Assembly: GCF_020283565.1 (NCBI RefSeq)
Contig: NC_060061.1
Location: forward strand, 27,379,362 to 27,443,361
Direction: 5' to 3'
Source of the DNA: Trifolium pratense
Lineage: Eukaryota; Streptophyta; Magnoliopsida; Fabales; Fabaceae
Length of the DNA: 64,000 nt
In this document: piece by piece, positions 10,801 through 22,730 of the stretch
Layout of the letters: every line of letters starts with the position of its first letter
Numbering within the stretch: the first letter of the stretch is position 1
Notes under the pieces: generated by a model
The model's input: only the letters and a program-made list of their open reading frames with translations
Databases searched by the model: none
Told to the model about the DNA's origin: nothing
Translations under genes and position numbers: made by a program

Positions 10801-13302
10801 TGCCTCAATATGAACATGGGAATCAACTTCCTAATCTTGAGTCTAGGCTTTTCCAACTCGACTCGATGCATCCTGCTGTGTTCAAGGTACTCTTGTTTAA
10901 ATTATTCTTTTCATCCACTAAAGACCATAAATTGTTCTTGCATGTAAGTACATGCTCAAGTTAGGCATCCATAGAGTTACTCAGCACCATGAGTAGTCCA
11001 AAAAAATTGGTTATGTAATATGTATTCAATCTTTTAAAGATCTACATCGCACATTATCCCTTTGTGTGAAATTTAAAATAAAATGATTCCTTTTTCTCTG
11101 AGCTCTGTTAAAGTTGATGTTTGTAACTTTGTAACATAACATGGCCAAACTCAAAATTAATCTATCTCTCAAAGAAATAAGAAATATGAAACCAGCTAGA
11201 GCTGGGAGATCCCCTTTAAGATCACTTTCTAAAATGGTCCGTATAAATATATAAAGTTGGAGCCTAAACTTGAGATATATTAGTAATATAATAACTAAAA
11301 TAGATCTATAATCTTTTACTGATTAGTTAATAATATTATCATGTTTTTATTTTTTTAAAAAAATATTTATACCTTTTAGGTAAGATGTTACTATTCATGT
11401 TACAATGACATCTTTCATGATCTTTCCCCTTTCTCCCAATTTGTGTGTTTATTTTCTCGAAATTATTCTTTTCTGTCCAATTTCTCATTTCTTTTATATC
11501 GTCATACTTTTCATTCCTTTTATATGAATATTGTGTTATCAAATAATACTAGTCTGAGTATTCATGCTTTATTCTCTCATACAGATCAGTCGGAAACTTT
11601 ATGTCTTTTGACGTGACATCCACTGCTTTTTTTAAATCAATTTAGTTGGTCCTTTTGTATTTATAAATAATCATACATTCTTATGCCGCTTTTTTCATTT
11701 AGAGTCTAATGATTTTGCAAATGAACTTAAATGAAATGGTAATTTAGGTATGGTGTTTATCAGCTTATTTAATTTAATTGTCAGGTTGGATTACGTTATA
11801 TAGCCGGAGATATATCAGGAGTTAATGCTCGATGTACCGAAATGCTTAGAGCGCTTCAGGATGCCATTATAGACTACTCCACTCCGCCTGAAAAAGTACT
11901 TATTAGGGATTTAACTGCAAAAATTAATAGTTATGTTTCATTTATTAGCGAATGCCGACCGCTTTCTATTAGCATGGGAAATGCGATTAGGTTTGTGAAG
12001 AGTCGAATTGCCAAGTTGCCCTTAAGTTATACTGATACTGAGGCAAAAACAGCTCTTTGTTCTGATATTGACCGATTCATTAATGAAAAAATAATTATTG
12101 CGGATAAGGTAATTGTTGGACATGCTATTACCAAAATTAGGGATGGGGATGTTCTTCTTACATATGGATTGTCTTGTGTTGTTGAGATGATTCTCTTGTC
12201 TGCTCATGATCTTGGGAAAAAATTCCGAGTTGTGGTGGTTGACTCACGACCAAAGTTTGAAAGTCAGGCCTTACTTGCTAGGCTTATAGCCAAGGGCCTG
12301 AGTTGTATGTATACTCATATAAATGCTGTTTCTTATATCATGCACGAGGTTACAAGAGTTTTTCTGGGAGCTTCTGCTGTCATGTCTAATGGAACTGTAC
12401 TTTCAAAGATTGGGACTGCATGTATTGCAATGGTGGCTCATGAATTTCGTGTTCCCGTATTAATTTGTTGTGAAGCTTTTAAATTTCATGAAAGGGTGCT
12501 ACTTGATTCAATATGTTGCAACGAATTAGGTAAGTTTGATCATCATCTTGTTAATGTTGAACTTTCCAGCGCTGTTAAGCAAAAATGTATCCCTATTTTG
12601 AAACCACTGTTGGCAACAAAATTTAACATACTTAAAATTACATGCAGGCGACCCAGATGCTGTTGCTACGGTTCCTGGAAGAATGGATATCAATTATCTG
12701 GACAATTGGACAAACAAAGAGAATTTGCAGCTTTTGAATTTGATGTAAGATTTATATATTTCATTATGTGAAGTGGACTGAACAGTCCCTCAAAAATGGA
12801 TTGACTGGTTTTTACTTTGATTGACAGGTATGATGTTACCCCTTCGGATTACATCTCAGTTATTGTTACAGATCATGGAATGGTAAGTTGATCAGTTTAT
12901 AAAGTACAGTTCCTGGTAATTTGATTGACTGGTTTTTATAAAGTACTATATATTGATATTATGCGACTTATATTTTAGGTTTTCTGCATTCCATGTGGAA
13001 TTTTCAGGATTCTAATATCTTCCATTATTATTTTGCTTATGGATTGGTATTTTAATTATGTATGCTATAACATGAAAAATACATCAGAGAACACCTGACC
13101 CGTGATGCATTTAGTTTCTTGATGAACAAAGTTATTTTTTGAAGCATCATAGGGTTAACATTTGGAGTATTTTTGCATCGTCATTCTTTATGATTATTAT
13201 TGTTTTGCTTAAATTTCTAATTTGTTTTTCTTTTTGCAGATCCCTCCTACAAGTGTGCCTGTGATCGTACGCGAGTATGGACAAGAGCATTACATTACTT
13301 GA
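7847..13302 (+). CDS. EIF2B4: Translation initiation factor eIF2B subunit delta (7 exons)
   Basis: Exons by GT-AG joining: 7847-8318, 9987-10121, 10531-10886, 11785-12529, 12648-12744, 12828-12882 and 13240-13302. The sum is 1923 bases, 640 codons plus TGA, a normal plant length. eIF2B is the cytosolic decameric GDP-GTP exchange factor for eIF2, and delta is one of its regulatory alpha/beta/delta subunits. Residues 1-157 form a low-complexity Pro/Ser/Asp-rich head. Residues 158-300 are Lys/Arg-rich and include A-E-R-R-A-L-Q-E-A-Q-R-A-A-K. From about residue 335 to the end is the IF-2B fold, with N-E-K-I-I-I-A-D-K-V-I-V-G, V-V-V-D-S-R-P-K, M-S-N-G-T-V and T-S-V-P-V-I-V-R-E-Y. All junctions keep frame. 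The start is the first ATG of the open exon; the head is poorly conserved, so a different start is possible. Intron 1 (1.67 kb) has no recognised gene. Confidence 0.95.
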
Positions 13303-14940
13303 TATAGATAGAGAAAGGTTAGAAAGGTAAAAGCCCGTACCAATTTTGATAAATGGAACTTTTCTGCATAGTTAATGCCTAGTTTTACAAATTTGATTTT
13401 TTATTTATTTTTAGCTTTACCTCTCCAAACGACTGTGGAGATATTCGGATTGTTTAAGTGGTTTTGTCTAATTTGTACAGGTAAAATAGTTTTGCACACC
13501 ATACACAAGTGTGTGTTTTTCACCATTGGATCATTAAGTTCCATTTATATTTTATTTTGATTCAGTGGTTGAAAATAACTCGTGCATGATGCAAGACTTT
13601 TCTCTTTTCTTACTTGTGCACCATAGAACTAGCATGTTTCAATAGTCCAAAATTCTTTCAATTCAGGTACCTTTGAACGAAATTATAAGTAACTCATAAT
13701 TAGAAATACATCTTTTACTAAGATTATTTTGACGGTAATTCACTGTTATGTAGTAAGTAATTCGTATAAACTGCACCTGATATTTGTCTAACTCTTTGAT
13801 AGAAAGCAAAAGTTCAAATAATCTTTTGATTGAATTTGTGCCCGAGTTTTCCAAAATCAGTATTGTCATATTATTTTTTTGTTTTGTTGGTCCTCTCATT
13901 TTATTTAGAGTGTAAAGTGAGTATTATTAATAATTTTAACAAATCTATGGTAGAGATATTATTAGAGTAGAAATCATAACAAATTGTGAATATGTTGAAA
14001 TTATGCAAAATTACAACAGAGATCATTTATCCTATTTATTTGTAACACTTTAGTCTTTTTTCATTTTTTATTAAAAAATACTGATGTGGACATCAGATAA
14101 TTTTATTTTTTAAAATATATTTTTATTGAAAAATAAAGAAATCCAGAAGATCTTCATCATATCATACTACTGTAAATCTTCATAACCTTGATCAAAATCC
14201 TTCAACTTTCTCAAACCTTCCACCAAGATTCTTCCACCAATCAACAACAAAAATAATTAATCACTGAATTTGTATTTTTTATTTTTCAAAACTCCAAATC
14301 CCAAAATCCTAATTTTTTATTTTTATATCACTCATTCATACTGTGTTTCGTTCAAAATATTTTTATCGGAGTGAAAGAACGGCTCGCATTTTAACTTACG
14401 AATGGTGTTTATAAAAAAAAAATTACGAAATGGTGTTTCATTCAAAATATTTTCATGGGGTGAGGGGGACAAAAAAAATGAATTTGTATAAGGTTCGCTA
14501 GTTAAAGTGTAAACTGAATTTGCACTTTTAAGTAACGAACTGTGTTTTTTCAAATTTTACGATTTTACACACTCGTCGCTACTTAACCTACAAGGGGAGT
14601 AAAATTGAAAAGGTAGGGTGCGCCAAAAAAGATAGGGGACGCAAAAATAAATTCTCGCTCTTTGAACCCTTTAGTATGAGGCATAATAGTCAGTCCACAT
14701 CCTCACTCATTTTTATGTTATTTATAATTTAGTTAACTTAAAGCTATTAAATAAATAATATTATTTAGTTAACTTTAAGTTAACTTTTAAGTTTAAAATA
14801 AGTCGGGCCAAACGAACCCTTTGAATAAATAATAATATTTTATTAAATATAAACTAACTTTTTGACTAGATTAAATAAATAGTTAGTAAACACCTTTAAA
14901 TTTTGCCATTTTTTTAAAAGGGCCGTAATAATCAAGTGTT
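13303..14940. other. 3' flank of eIF2B delta and intergenic DNA
   Basis: Bases 13303 to about 13560 probably include the 3' UTR. The remainder is AT-rich with only chance ORFs. At 14797-14812 the sequence GGGCCAAACGAACCC resembles a MITE terminal repeat, but no matching partner was found. No gene is seen. Confidence 0.5.
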
Positions 14941-14956
14941 AATACACTCATAAGAA

Positions 14957-15199
14957 TGGATGCAATCAATCCTGGTGGTAGTTTTGAGTTTAGTTTACCT
15001 AATTTGACATATTAATAATATTTTGTTATGTAATCCAAACTTTAAGGTTAAGTTTATTAAGCGGCAAGCGAACATGGTTGCCCATATTCTTGCTAGGGCG
15101 GCTATTGCCTGGCCTCATCGCTGTATCTTTGAGACATTACCTCTTTGTATTTCACATGTTTTGAATAATGAAATGATATAAGTTATTGTTTGTAAAAAA
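14957..15199 (+). mobile_element. 5'-truncated LINE tail with 16-bp target site duplication
   Basis: AATACACTCATAAGAA occurs at 14941-14956 and again at 15200-15215, bracketing a 243-bp insert ending in an A-run (15194-15199). The insert's last ORF reads K-R-Q-A-N-M-V-A-H-I-L-A-R-A-A and ends in TAA, which is the C-terminus of the RNase H domain found in plant L1 elements. A long direct repeat, an A-tail and a coding 3' end together indicate target-primed reverse transcription. Confidence 0.85.
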
Positions 15200-15215
15200 A
15201 ATACACTCATAAGAA

Positions 15216-16558
15216 AAATATTATTTAAATACTACCATTTCATTTTATTTCTTTTGTGAATTTATACTGCTATTTAAATATTACCATTTCATTTGTCAAT
15301 AAACATATGTAATGTAACCATATACTCCAGCTAATACATTTAATAAATAAAAAAATGGTAGCACCTTTAGAAAATAAATGGTAGCAATTAAGCTATTACT
15401 GCAAGCAAGCACATGCCATGAAAGGGAAAAAAACAATTCAATGATAAGGGCACACAATAAACGACAAGAAACAGAGTCAGAAAAAATATAAAATAAAAGA
15501 AAAAAATGTAGTTGGTGGGAATCGAAGTTGGTATTTTTTTACTTTTCAAATATCTTCTTTTACTCAATCTTCAACTATAAAATTAAGTTACTTATTAATT
15601 GTAGTACTTATTTGAAATAGTGTTTGGCCCTACTTCTTTTAAGTGATAATAAGTTGAAAAAAAAAAAGTTAGGTCAAACACTATCTAAAACAGGTTTATA
15701 AGATGAGGATTGTCTCTTAAGATGAGGTTTATAAGATGAGGATTGTCTCTTACAACCGATATGAGACTCTTAACAACTTATACCAGTTAAGTCGTTATTT
15801 AAATTGTAAAAACTAAAACGATCATTACCAGTTAAGTCATTATTTAAATTGTAAAAACTAAAACGGTCATTAGCTTATACTTTTAAACAACAATTTATAA
15901 TATATTATTTTCAAAATTTTAAATATCTTTTAAATAATAATACATAATAGAAGTGATCCGGGTTAGAATTTTTTCAAAAGAGACCTTAAAATAGTATGTA
16001 CAAATTTAAAATGGGATTTTTTTTTCTTACATTGCAACTGAGGTGGTTGAACATTGTACTCATAAAAAATAGTTCCACTAAGAAATGATTCGTGGAATTG
16101 ACACATGTACTCTTATATGTTTGTTGTATAGTGATAATTGAGGGGGACTGGGAGGAACGTGAACAGGTAAGAAAAATTGTGCTGCGTCATTGAGAATCAT
16201 GTCATAGCATCTTCGGCGTTATCTACGTTGTGCAAGATTCGTATAATAATTTAAGACCTAGTACAACAAAAATGATGTTATTGGTTTGATGGTATTGTAC
16301 TAGTAATGTTGTAACAATAGCCTTTAATTTACACAATAAGAAACTTATGAAGGCATAAACAACAGATTATTATACGTGCTATGTTTTTTTTTTTTAAAAA
16401 GGCCAGATTATTATACGTGCTATGTTAATTAGTAATTAGTACTCTTTTTTTTGTATACAGTGTATGTGTCGTAGGTGAACATAAATTATTATAGCATATT
16501 GACAACAAGAAGAAGAAGAAGGAAATAAAAATTGTGAACTGAGATATTGTGTCCTTGA
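15216..16558. other. Intergenic region downstream of the USP gene
   Basis: No gene is seen. Around 15617-15690 a small foldback has facing copies of TAGTGTTTG(G/A)CC, possibly a mini-MITE. At 15693-15870 are two tandem duplications, listed separately. The minus-strand 3' UTR of the USP gene should occupy part of about 16300-16558. Confidence 0.5.
15693..15870. repeat. Two adjacent tandem duplications (33-bp and 45-bp units)
   Basis: GGTTTATAAGATGAGGATTG occurs at 15693 and 15726 (33-bp period). ACCAGTTAAGTCRTTATTT occurs at about 15782 and 15827 (45-bp period). Each is duplicated once with few changes. Confidence 0.85.
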
Positions 16559-19500
16559 TCAGCTTCTCCTTGTTCTCCAAATAATTGCAGATGGGTTTGG
16601 ACAGATTCTGTATCGAATTTTTGGTGAAGGGGTATGAGGTACTCTGCAATAATGCAATTCTAAAACTCAGTTAGTACTACCAAGATAAACCTTAAATATG
16701 TTGTGTCTAGTATCAAAATAAAACACAAATTATTGGATTTGGTTTTGGTTTTGCTGTGGTGAGCAATCCAAATATTTACGCGGTCAATATGTGGTAATTG
16801 TTGGATCGAAATAAGACAATTTAAATTAAAATTTAACCTGTCTTGTTTTGATCAAACTGCCACTAAGGTGTGTAGAATTGCCTACTTTCCAAATTTTAGT
16901 AGATATGGATATGTAGAATTTTTTTGAAAAAGATTATATGCAAGTGGAGAGTTTTTAGTGATTTTTAGTTTTTTAAGTGTGGAATCTCTCTACATGCATG
17001 GAGCTCAAATTTCACATTATGCAGTTGATCATTACTAGAAATTTATAAAGAATATCCTTTTGATAAAAACAAACAAAGATGCATTAAGAAAAAATGAAAT
17101 TTTAGTTAAAACGGTATGTGTAAACAATGTATAATTTTTAAGACTAAAAAAATTAAAATTTCCAAATAATACTAAATTACTTTTATACTATTGATTGTAA
17201 AGAAACTTACTGTAAATTAGAAATGTCAATTTGTGAAAAGTCCAAGTTGGTTGAACTATCTACAACAGCTACTGATGATATCATGGGACTTAGTGTGTCA
17301 CCATGATGAGGCTGCTTGATGGCAAGTACTCTGCAGTTGAAATTGATATGGGAATGGGCCATTGCGAATCTGTAAAATAACAAATGAATAAAAATATGGA
17401 AAATGTTAAATAGTGCATCCGATGTATTAGTTAAATATATAAATAAAGAAATTTTATCTTAAAACTCGTGCATTCAATGCATTAAAATTGTAAAAAGCTG
17501 TTTTTATCAACATTGATTTTATATTTTATTTCTATTTTTGTTATGTTTAACAAGTGTACCGGATGCCCCGGTTAACATGACCCTAAAAACATTTCTTTGA
17601 GTTCACTAATTTCTCTAGTATCTTGCATTGCAAATAGGTAAAATTAATTAAATAAATAAAAGGAACATACATAAATCAATGCATTTGGTATCTGATTAAT
17701 TATAATTATGACACAGAATACAGTGAATATGTGTCAAATGCATTTGAAATGGCCGTGTAAGTTTCCGTTTGTCAAAAGAAAAATCAAAATGGTTGTGTAA
17801 GTGCTTGATGGAGCCACCACATCAATTGACTAAGCCAAATGTTTGACCATATTAGAGCCAGCTTAGAGCTCATCAATTTTAATCAATAATTCACCAAACT
17901 GATATCAAAATGATTGTAATCGAGTTAACTTTCCACAGAATTAAACTCCACTAAATTTAAAGTTACACAGAAAGATTAATTACCATTTTAATGAAATATA
18001 GAGATAAAATTCCGATTTATTCGAAATAGGGATAAAACTGCATTTTATTTTATTTTATTTTTTGTCAGGAGCGAGTAATATAGTAGTACATAGTTAGAAC
18101 ATAGTCATTTCTAAATGCAACATAGGTGCTGCCTTCTTTTATTAGAGGCTTAATTAGTAAAATGGTCTCTCAAAGACATTTTAAGTTTCATATTAGTCCC
18201 TTAAAGAAAAAAAGGTTCATTTTGGTCCTTTAACTATATGACTGTTAGTCACAATGGTCCCTTCTGTTAGTTTTTAACACAAAATGTATTAGGTGGACTA
18301 ACATTACATTTGGTCCACCATAGATCTCAATAAATCTCTTAATTTAAGCCGTTTGATCTTATTGAAAAATAATAGCCATTAAATTTTGAATATCCACCAT
18401 ATCTAACGGTGCACCATTACCAACTAATTTTCTTTTCTATTTCTTCATCTTCTTCATTTACCTTGTTCTTCATTTTTATCATCATGTTCATAAATTCATC
18501 AAATAAATCCAGAAAAACACAAAAAACACATAAACAACAAAATGAAATGGTGCAGGCGTAGAGGGATTTGATTTTTACTGGTTTTTTTTCCTTTCTCTGC
18601 AACTGCAGATTTGTTTTGCTCTATTTTCGGATTCATGGGGTTGTTAAACAACAAATAAATCTAGAAGTTTTGGATTCATGGAGTTGTTAAAAATCAAAGT
18701 TTGATTTTTCGTATCTGGGTTCATGGGATTCATGGTAGTTGCTAAAATCAAACCTTTGATTGACATTAAAAATCAAACTTTGATTTTTCGGATCTGGATT
18801 CATAGGAGTTGCTTAAAAGTTAAAATCAAAACTTTGATTAACATTCAAATTCAAACTTTGATTATAAAAGCAATTAAATGAATAAAAAACAGAAATCGGT
18901 ATGGAATTAGAATGAATTGGAATCGGAATGTTGGAATGTGATTTCTGTGAAGATGATGATGCGAGATCTGCAAAAATGGTGAAGAAGGGGAAGGAAGAAG
19001 ATGAAGATCTGCAAAAAAAAAAAACTTTCCTTGACTTGCCACGTCATTACAAGTTAATGTTTTCCGTGAAAATTAGACGGAAGGGACCAATATGGTTAAG
19101 GCATAAGTCTTTAAGGGACCAATTCAGAACTTTTCTTTTTTTAAAGGACTATTGTGAAACCTAAAATATCTTTAAAGGATCATTTAACTAATTAAGTCTT
19201 TATTAGAAGACAGATTAACAAGTGGATCCCAAAGCTCTTGGCATGTTCTGGCAACATTAATGTAAGCACATGCATTTGCCAAATTTTTTTGCGACCAAAT
19301 TTTTTTTGCTCACTGGCATAAATCTTTGTATTTAATGCAGCCAAATTAAGAACCCGACACATAAATTTTACTCAACTAATATTAATATTAAAATTGTGGA
19401 TCGGATATTATGACCATTTTATGTTGCTTCAAAAAAAAAAAAAAAAGACCATTTTATGTCTTAAAAAATAAAAAAAGAACTCAACACCCATCCATAAACA

Positions 19501-20279
19501 AAGAGACCGAAATTTAGATATTAAACCATGGAAGATAATAAACCCAGGTCCCACAAACCCATGTACGCATTACGTGAAGGTTATGATCAGCCAAATTGAC
19601 CTCTAACCACAACCTAACCATTTTCAGAAAGAAACTTGAATTTCATGTTCACATGATCACACACATTCTTTTTTAATAAAGCAATGAATTCTAAGGAGGA
19701 GAATGACCCATATTTTAAGGGAGAGTTATTAAAAACAATTTATAATAAACTTTAATTAAAAATTGACCTCAAATTTAAAATGAATTATATTGAAATTAGG
19801 ACTTACTTGTAAAGAAAACTATGATCATGTAGTCCAACAACAAGCATAGAAGCACCGATCTCTCTAACAGTAGCAGCAATCTTTGTTCCTTCCTGGTCCC
19901 CTTCTGTCACGATAATCTCAACCTTTGTCTGCAACACAATCCTAAGATTTTTATATGACACATATCCGTTAATTTGAACATAAAACAAAAACAACATTAA
20001 CAAAAGACTTAAAAAAACAAAAAAAAAACATATACATACATTTGGATAATTGTTGCAAATGTCTTGAAAGGAAAGTGCTAATCGAAAACCGTTGAGGCGA
20101 AGAAGACGAGCTTTGCTTCTACTTCTTCTTGATCTTGATCTTGTGTTAGAATTAGAATTGTAAACATGAAGAAGTGTGATTATATCACCATGTCTAATGA
20201 TGTTTATTAGAGCCCATTTTAGAGCTGTTCTAGCTGCATCCACATCTTCTACAACCACAGCTATTTTCTTCACATCCAT
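16559..20279 (-). CDS. Universal stress protein (USP) family protein, 4 exons with a 2.4-kb intron
   Basis: Exons on the minus strand: 20279-20040, 19928-19807, 17369-17211 and 16643-16559. The sum is 606 bases, 201 codons plus TGA. Every junction is GT-AG with matching phase (0, 2, 2). Exon 1 encodes the first beta strand and helix (M-D-V-K-K-I-A-V-V-V-E-D then A-L-K-W-A-L). Exon 2 encodes K-V-E-I-I-V-T-E-G-D and M-L-V-V-G-L-H-D-H-S-F. Exon 3 encodes F-A-M-A-H-S and the last strand C-R-V-L-A-I-K-Q. Exon 4 encodes P-K-I-R-Y-R-I-C-P-N-P-S-A-I-I-W-R. This order matches plant single-domain USP proteins. The Gly-rich ATP-binding loop (G-x2-G-x9-G-S/T) is not seen, so nucleotide binding is doubtful. 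A Ser/Arg-rich loop follows strand 2. Without splicing, exon 2 would end at an in-frame TAA right at the donor. The ligand is unknown; a stress-response role is inferred from the family. Confidence 0.9.
18147..19198. mobile_element. Mutator-type non-autonomous element (1052 bp) in USP intron 2
   Basis: The ends are GGCTTAATTAG and CTAATTAAGTC, in inverted orientation, with about 100 bp of matching arms rich in GGTCCCTTAAAG motifs. A perfect 9-bp duplication, TTTATTAGA (18138-18146 and 19199-19207), flanks it; nine bases is the Mutator signature. The interior (18600-18870) has repeated AATCAAAG/CTTTGATT palindromes and no transposase. It lies wholly within the USP intron. A relative is at 22731-23138. 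Confidence 0.9.
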
Positions 20280-20282
20280 TTT

Positions 20283-20340
20283 TTGTTTTACTCTCTCTCT
20301 CTCTCTTTTTCTATCTACTCTACTTTGTTCTTTATTTATA
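20283..20340 (-). promoter_or_regulatory. USP gene 5' UTR CT-repeat and TATA-like box
   Basis: Minus-strand TATAAATAAAG (plus 20330-20340) lies about 50-60 bp upstream of the start codon at 20279. A CT/GA microsatellite (about 20290-20308) sits between them, within the probable 5' UTR. Assignment is by position and motif only. Confidence 0.55.
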
Positions 20341-20884
20341 TTTCCATTAACTCAACCAAACTTGTCTCTTTCTAATAGTTGGTATATATGTGATCCATTC
20401 TTTTAATTTTTATACTTTATATATTTTAGTCACATTGAATTAAATGAGTTTAATATTTAGTATATAACAGAATCATATATTATGTATGACAGGGAAATTT
20501 CTCTGTATTGTTGCCTCATGTGGAATTGCTGGTCCTATGTTAGTTATTTGTCTACAAAATTAATGAAATGATATATAGAAATTGAAAGAGATGAAAATTT
20601 AAAGGATGATAACAAAGTGAAAAGTTACCTTAGAAAAAGAAATTATTTATTTATTTTTATTTCATAAGTTTTTTTTTTAAGCGTGCCAGACAATAAATGT
20701 AAATACTTCTTTTAGTTAAGGTTCAAATTTTAGTTCGCCGTGCTTTGCCAATCAAGCTCCTTCTACTAAATACAGCTCGATCCATTTGTAAATTATGTGT
20801 TTAATTAGTGGAGATAAAATATAAGTGAAATTTTAATTTTTGTTCTATAAAAAGAATTAGTCAATTAGTTTAATTTTAGATTTT
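20341..20884. other. USP upstream intergenic DNA
   Basis: AT-rich sequence with no recognised gene or repeat structure. It contains the rest of the USP promoter. Confidence 0.4.
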
Positions 20885-21060
20885 ATATTGGTCTCAATTG
20901 GTAGTGAGAATCAATTGAATATGTGCTTGAGCTCCAGAGTACATGGTTCGATTCTCACGAAAGGCAAAAATAGTGAGGGGTAAGAAGATCGTGAGGTGGC
21001 CGTGCCGGAGCCACCTAAGTTGGTGGGGCATAAACTGTTACATATAACTATTCAACTCTT
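20885..21060 (+). mobile_element. tRNA-derived SINE
   Basis: An A-box-like GGTCTCAATTGGTAGTGAG (20890-20908) and a B-box-like GGTTCGATTCTC (20945-20956) are spaced as in a RNA polymerase III promoter. They are followed by a non-tRNA body (GTGGCCGTGCCGGAGCCACC). It cannot be a tRNA gene because no acceptor stem pairs around it. The ends were not defined by a clear duplication. Confidence 0.6.
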
Positions 21061-21206
21061 AATTTAATTGGCACAATAATTGGGACTTTTTTGTGTGTCA
21101 GGATTAGAGAAAAAAAAATATTACTCATAGAACTAATAGTCGGTTATAAACTTATAATTATAATTTGTGAAGTGTGTGCATTTTATTTACTTGAGAAAAA
21201 CACTCG

Positions 21207-21417
21207 GGGCTCGTTTGGCCCAACTTTTTTTAGAGCTTATGCAAACAACTTATGCAATTTTTATTTATTATTATAAGTTTGTCAAGGTAGTTTATGATAA
21301 AATAGCTTATAAAATTACAATTTTCACTAGTGTGAACTTATAAAATTGCATAAAACCTAATTTATATTGCATAAGCTGTTTGCATAAGCTCTAAAAAAAG
21401 CTGGGTCAAACGGACCC
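21207..21417. mobile_element. MITE with about 41-bp terminal inverted repeats
   Basis: The left arm starts GGGCTCGTTTGGCCCAAC. The right arm is its inverted match (ending CTGGGTCAAACGGACCC). Both arms continue through TTTAGAGCTTATGCAAACA. Length is 211 bp with no coding capacity. The GGG-C-CGTTTGG terminus is common in plant MITEs. No clear target duplication was seen, so the superfamily is left open. Confidence 0.8.
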
Positions 21418-21983
21418 TTAACTTATTTGGTCTTGAAAAAAAATGAAAAGTGTGTCCTTTTTTTAGGATTAATTTTTTGAGATACTTTAGTTTCGTCTGA
21501 TGCTACTTTGATTGACATATGAAATTCTTAGGGTCCGATTGGTTCAAGGTAGATGAAGGGGAGGTGAGGGGGGTAATCTTGACAATAAAATATTACTTTT
21601 TAGTTTTTATTAAATCATTTTTTTAAAAAAAAAAATGTTTTTTATTCTTAAAAAAAAACAAAAAATCTCAATTATTAGAGAGATTTGATTGGTTAAAAAA
21701 ACGTTTTAAATTGGCAAAAGAAATATTTTAAATTCATAGAACATTTTAAATTGTGAGGAAATATTTTTAAAAAAATTGTTTTTAAATTTTGTTTCTTTTT
21801 TTCAAAAATAAAAAACTTTTTATTTTTTGAAAAAATGATTTAATAAAAAGATCGAATTGACATTTTTTATTTTTGATCAGGGTTTTTTATCTTAAGGACC
21901 ACTTTAAGATTTTTTTAGGGGACTTTTGTTTGACGGTATAAAAAGTTAATCCTAAGAATAACTTTCACAGTCTATGAAATCTT
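21418..21983. other. Repeat-rich intergenic DNA
   Basis: A stretch starting GGGTCCGATTGGTTC (about 21533) resembles a MITE end, and the sequence to about 21910 has T/A-rich facing segments. The opposite end could not be defined. No gene is seen. Confidence 0.4.
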
Positions 21984-22545
21984 GATACGCGACATCATAC
22001 CGATACGGCGATACGGGAAAATTTTCAAAATTTTCAATACGATACGTCTGAGATACGTTATTTAAAAATTAAATTTAAAATTAAATATATAAATGCACAA
22101 TATATAAACATAACTAAAATCGATAATGATAAAAATTAACATTCAAATTACTCAAAATAAGAAACCAAGTTACAATACATATTAATTAAGTTAAGTGCTA
22201 CCCAAAAAGGGGGTGAGATGGGTAGCTCAACTGGTTAAGCTATTTGAGCTAAACGTTAAGGAGTTGAAGGTCCAGAGTTCAAGTCATGATAAGGAGAAAA
22301 ACTAATAAAGACACAGTTAGTAACATCATACTCTAACATTCAATACTTAAGAGAAAATATGAATTGCCCGATACTTTTTCGATCGATACGCGTATCCAAG
22401 AAGTATCTGACAAGTATTGGTTATATTTTATTTTAAAAAATAATATTAATTTCTGATATTTATCTGATACGATACTTTTCCGATACGTGTATCGGAAAGT
22501 ATCAGACGAGTATCGATATCGAGTACGTATCAAACACGATACATT
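21984..22545. repeat. GATACG/CGTATC-rich degenerate repeat, split by a SINE
   Basis: The hexamer GATACG, its shorter form GATAC, and the complement recur many times at 21984-22062 and 22371-22545, often as palindromes such as CCGATACGTGTATCGG. The middle (about 22200-22345) holds a SINE-like insert. No ORF of note is present. The origin of the repeat is unknown. Confidence 0.7.
22205..22345 (+). mobile_element. tRNA-derived SINE within the GATACG repeat
   Basis: The A-box TAGCTCAACTGGTTAAG (22230-22246) and B-box AGAGTTCAAGTC (22274-22285) match polymerase III promoter consensus and spacing. A non-tRNA tail follows. The boundaries are approximate. Confidence 0.65.
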
Positions 22546-22730
22546 GCCATTTTTGGAGTATCGAAGCTTCACAGTTCACAGTATCCGGGGAATAAACTTC
22601 CTGAAGAAGTGTTTGGATAGCGTTGTTAGTTCTGAGGAGTCTCACTACTACATATTCAACTTTTCGTAACATTTTTCGTTTTTCAGGTAACACTTTTTCA
22701 CCGAGCCCATTAGAAAGTAGGTAAATTCTA

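Noticed and set aside
12022..12207. Minus-strand open frame inside eIF2B delta
   Set aside because: It is antisense to the largest, clearly coding eIF2B delta exon.
14797..14812. GGGCCAAACGAACCC as the end of a MITE
   Set aside because: No inverted partner was found within 1 kb upstream, so no element can be defined.
20885..21060. Possible tRNA gene from A- and B-box motifs (also 22205-22345, 37453-37604, 62371-62450)
   Set aside because: No acceptor or anticodon stems pair correctly; the tails and flanking repeats fit SINEs.
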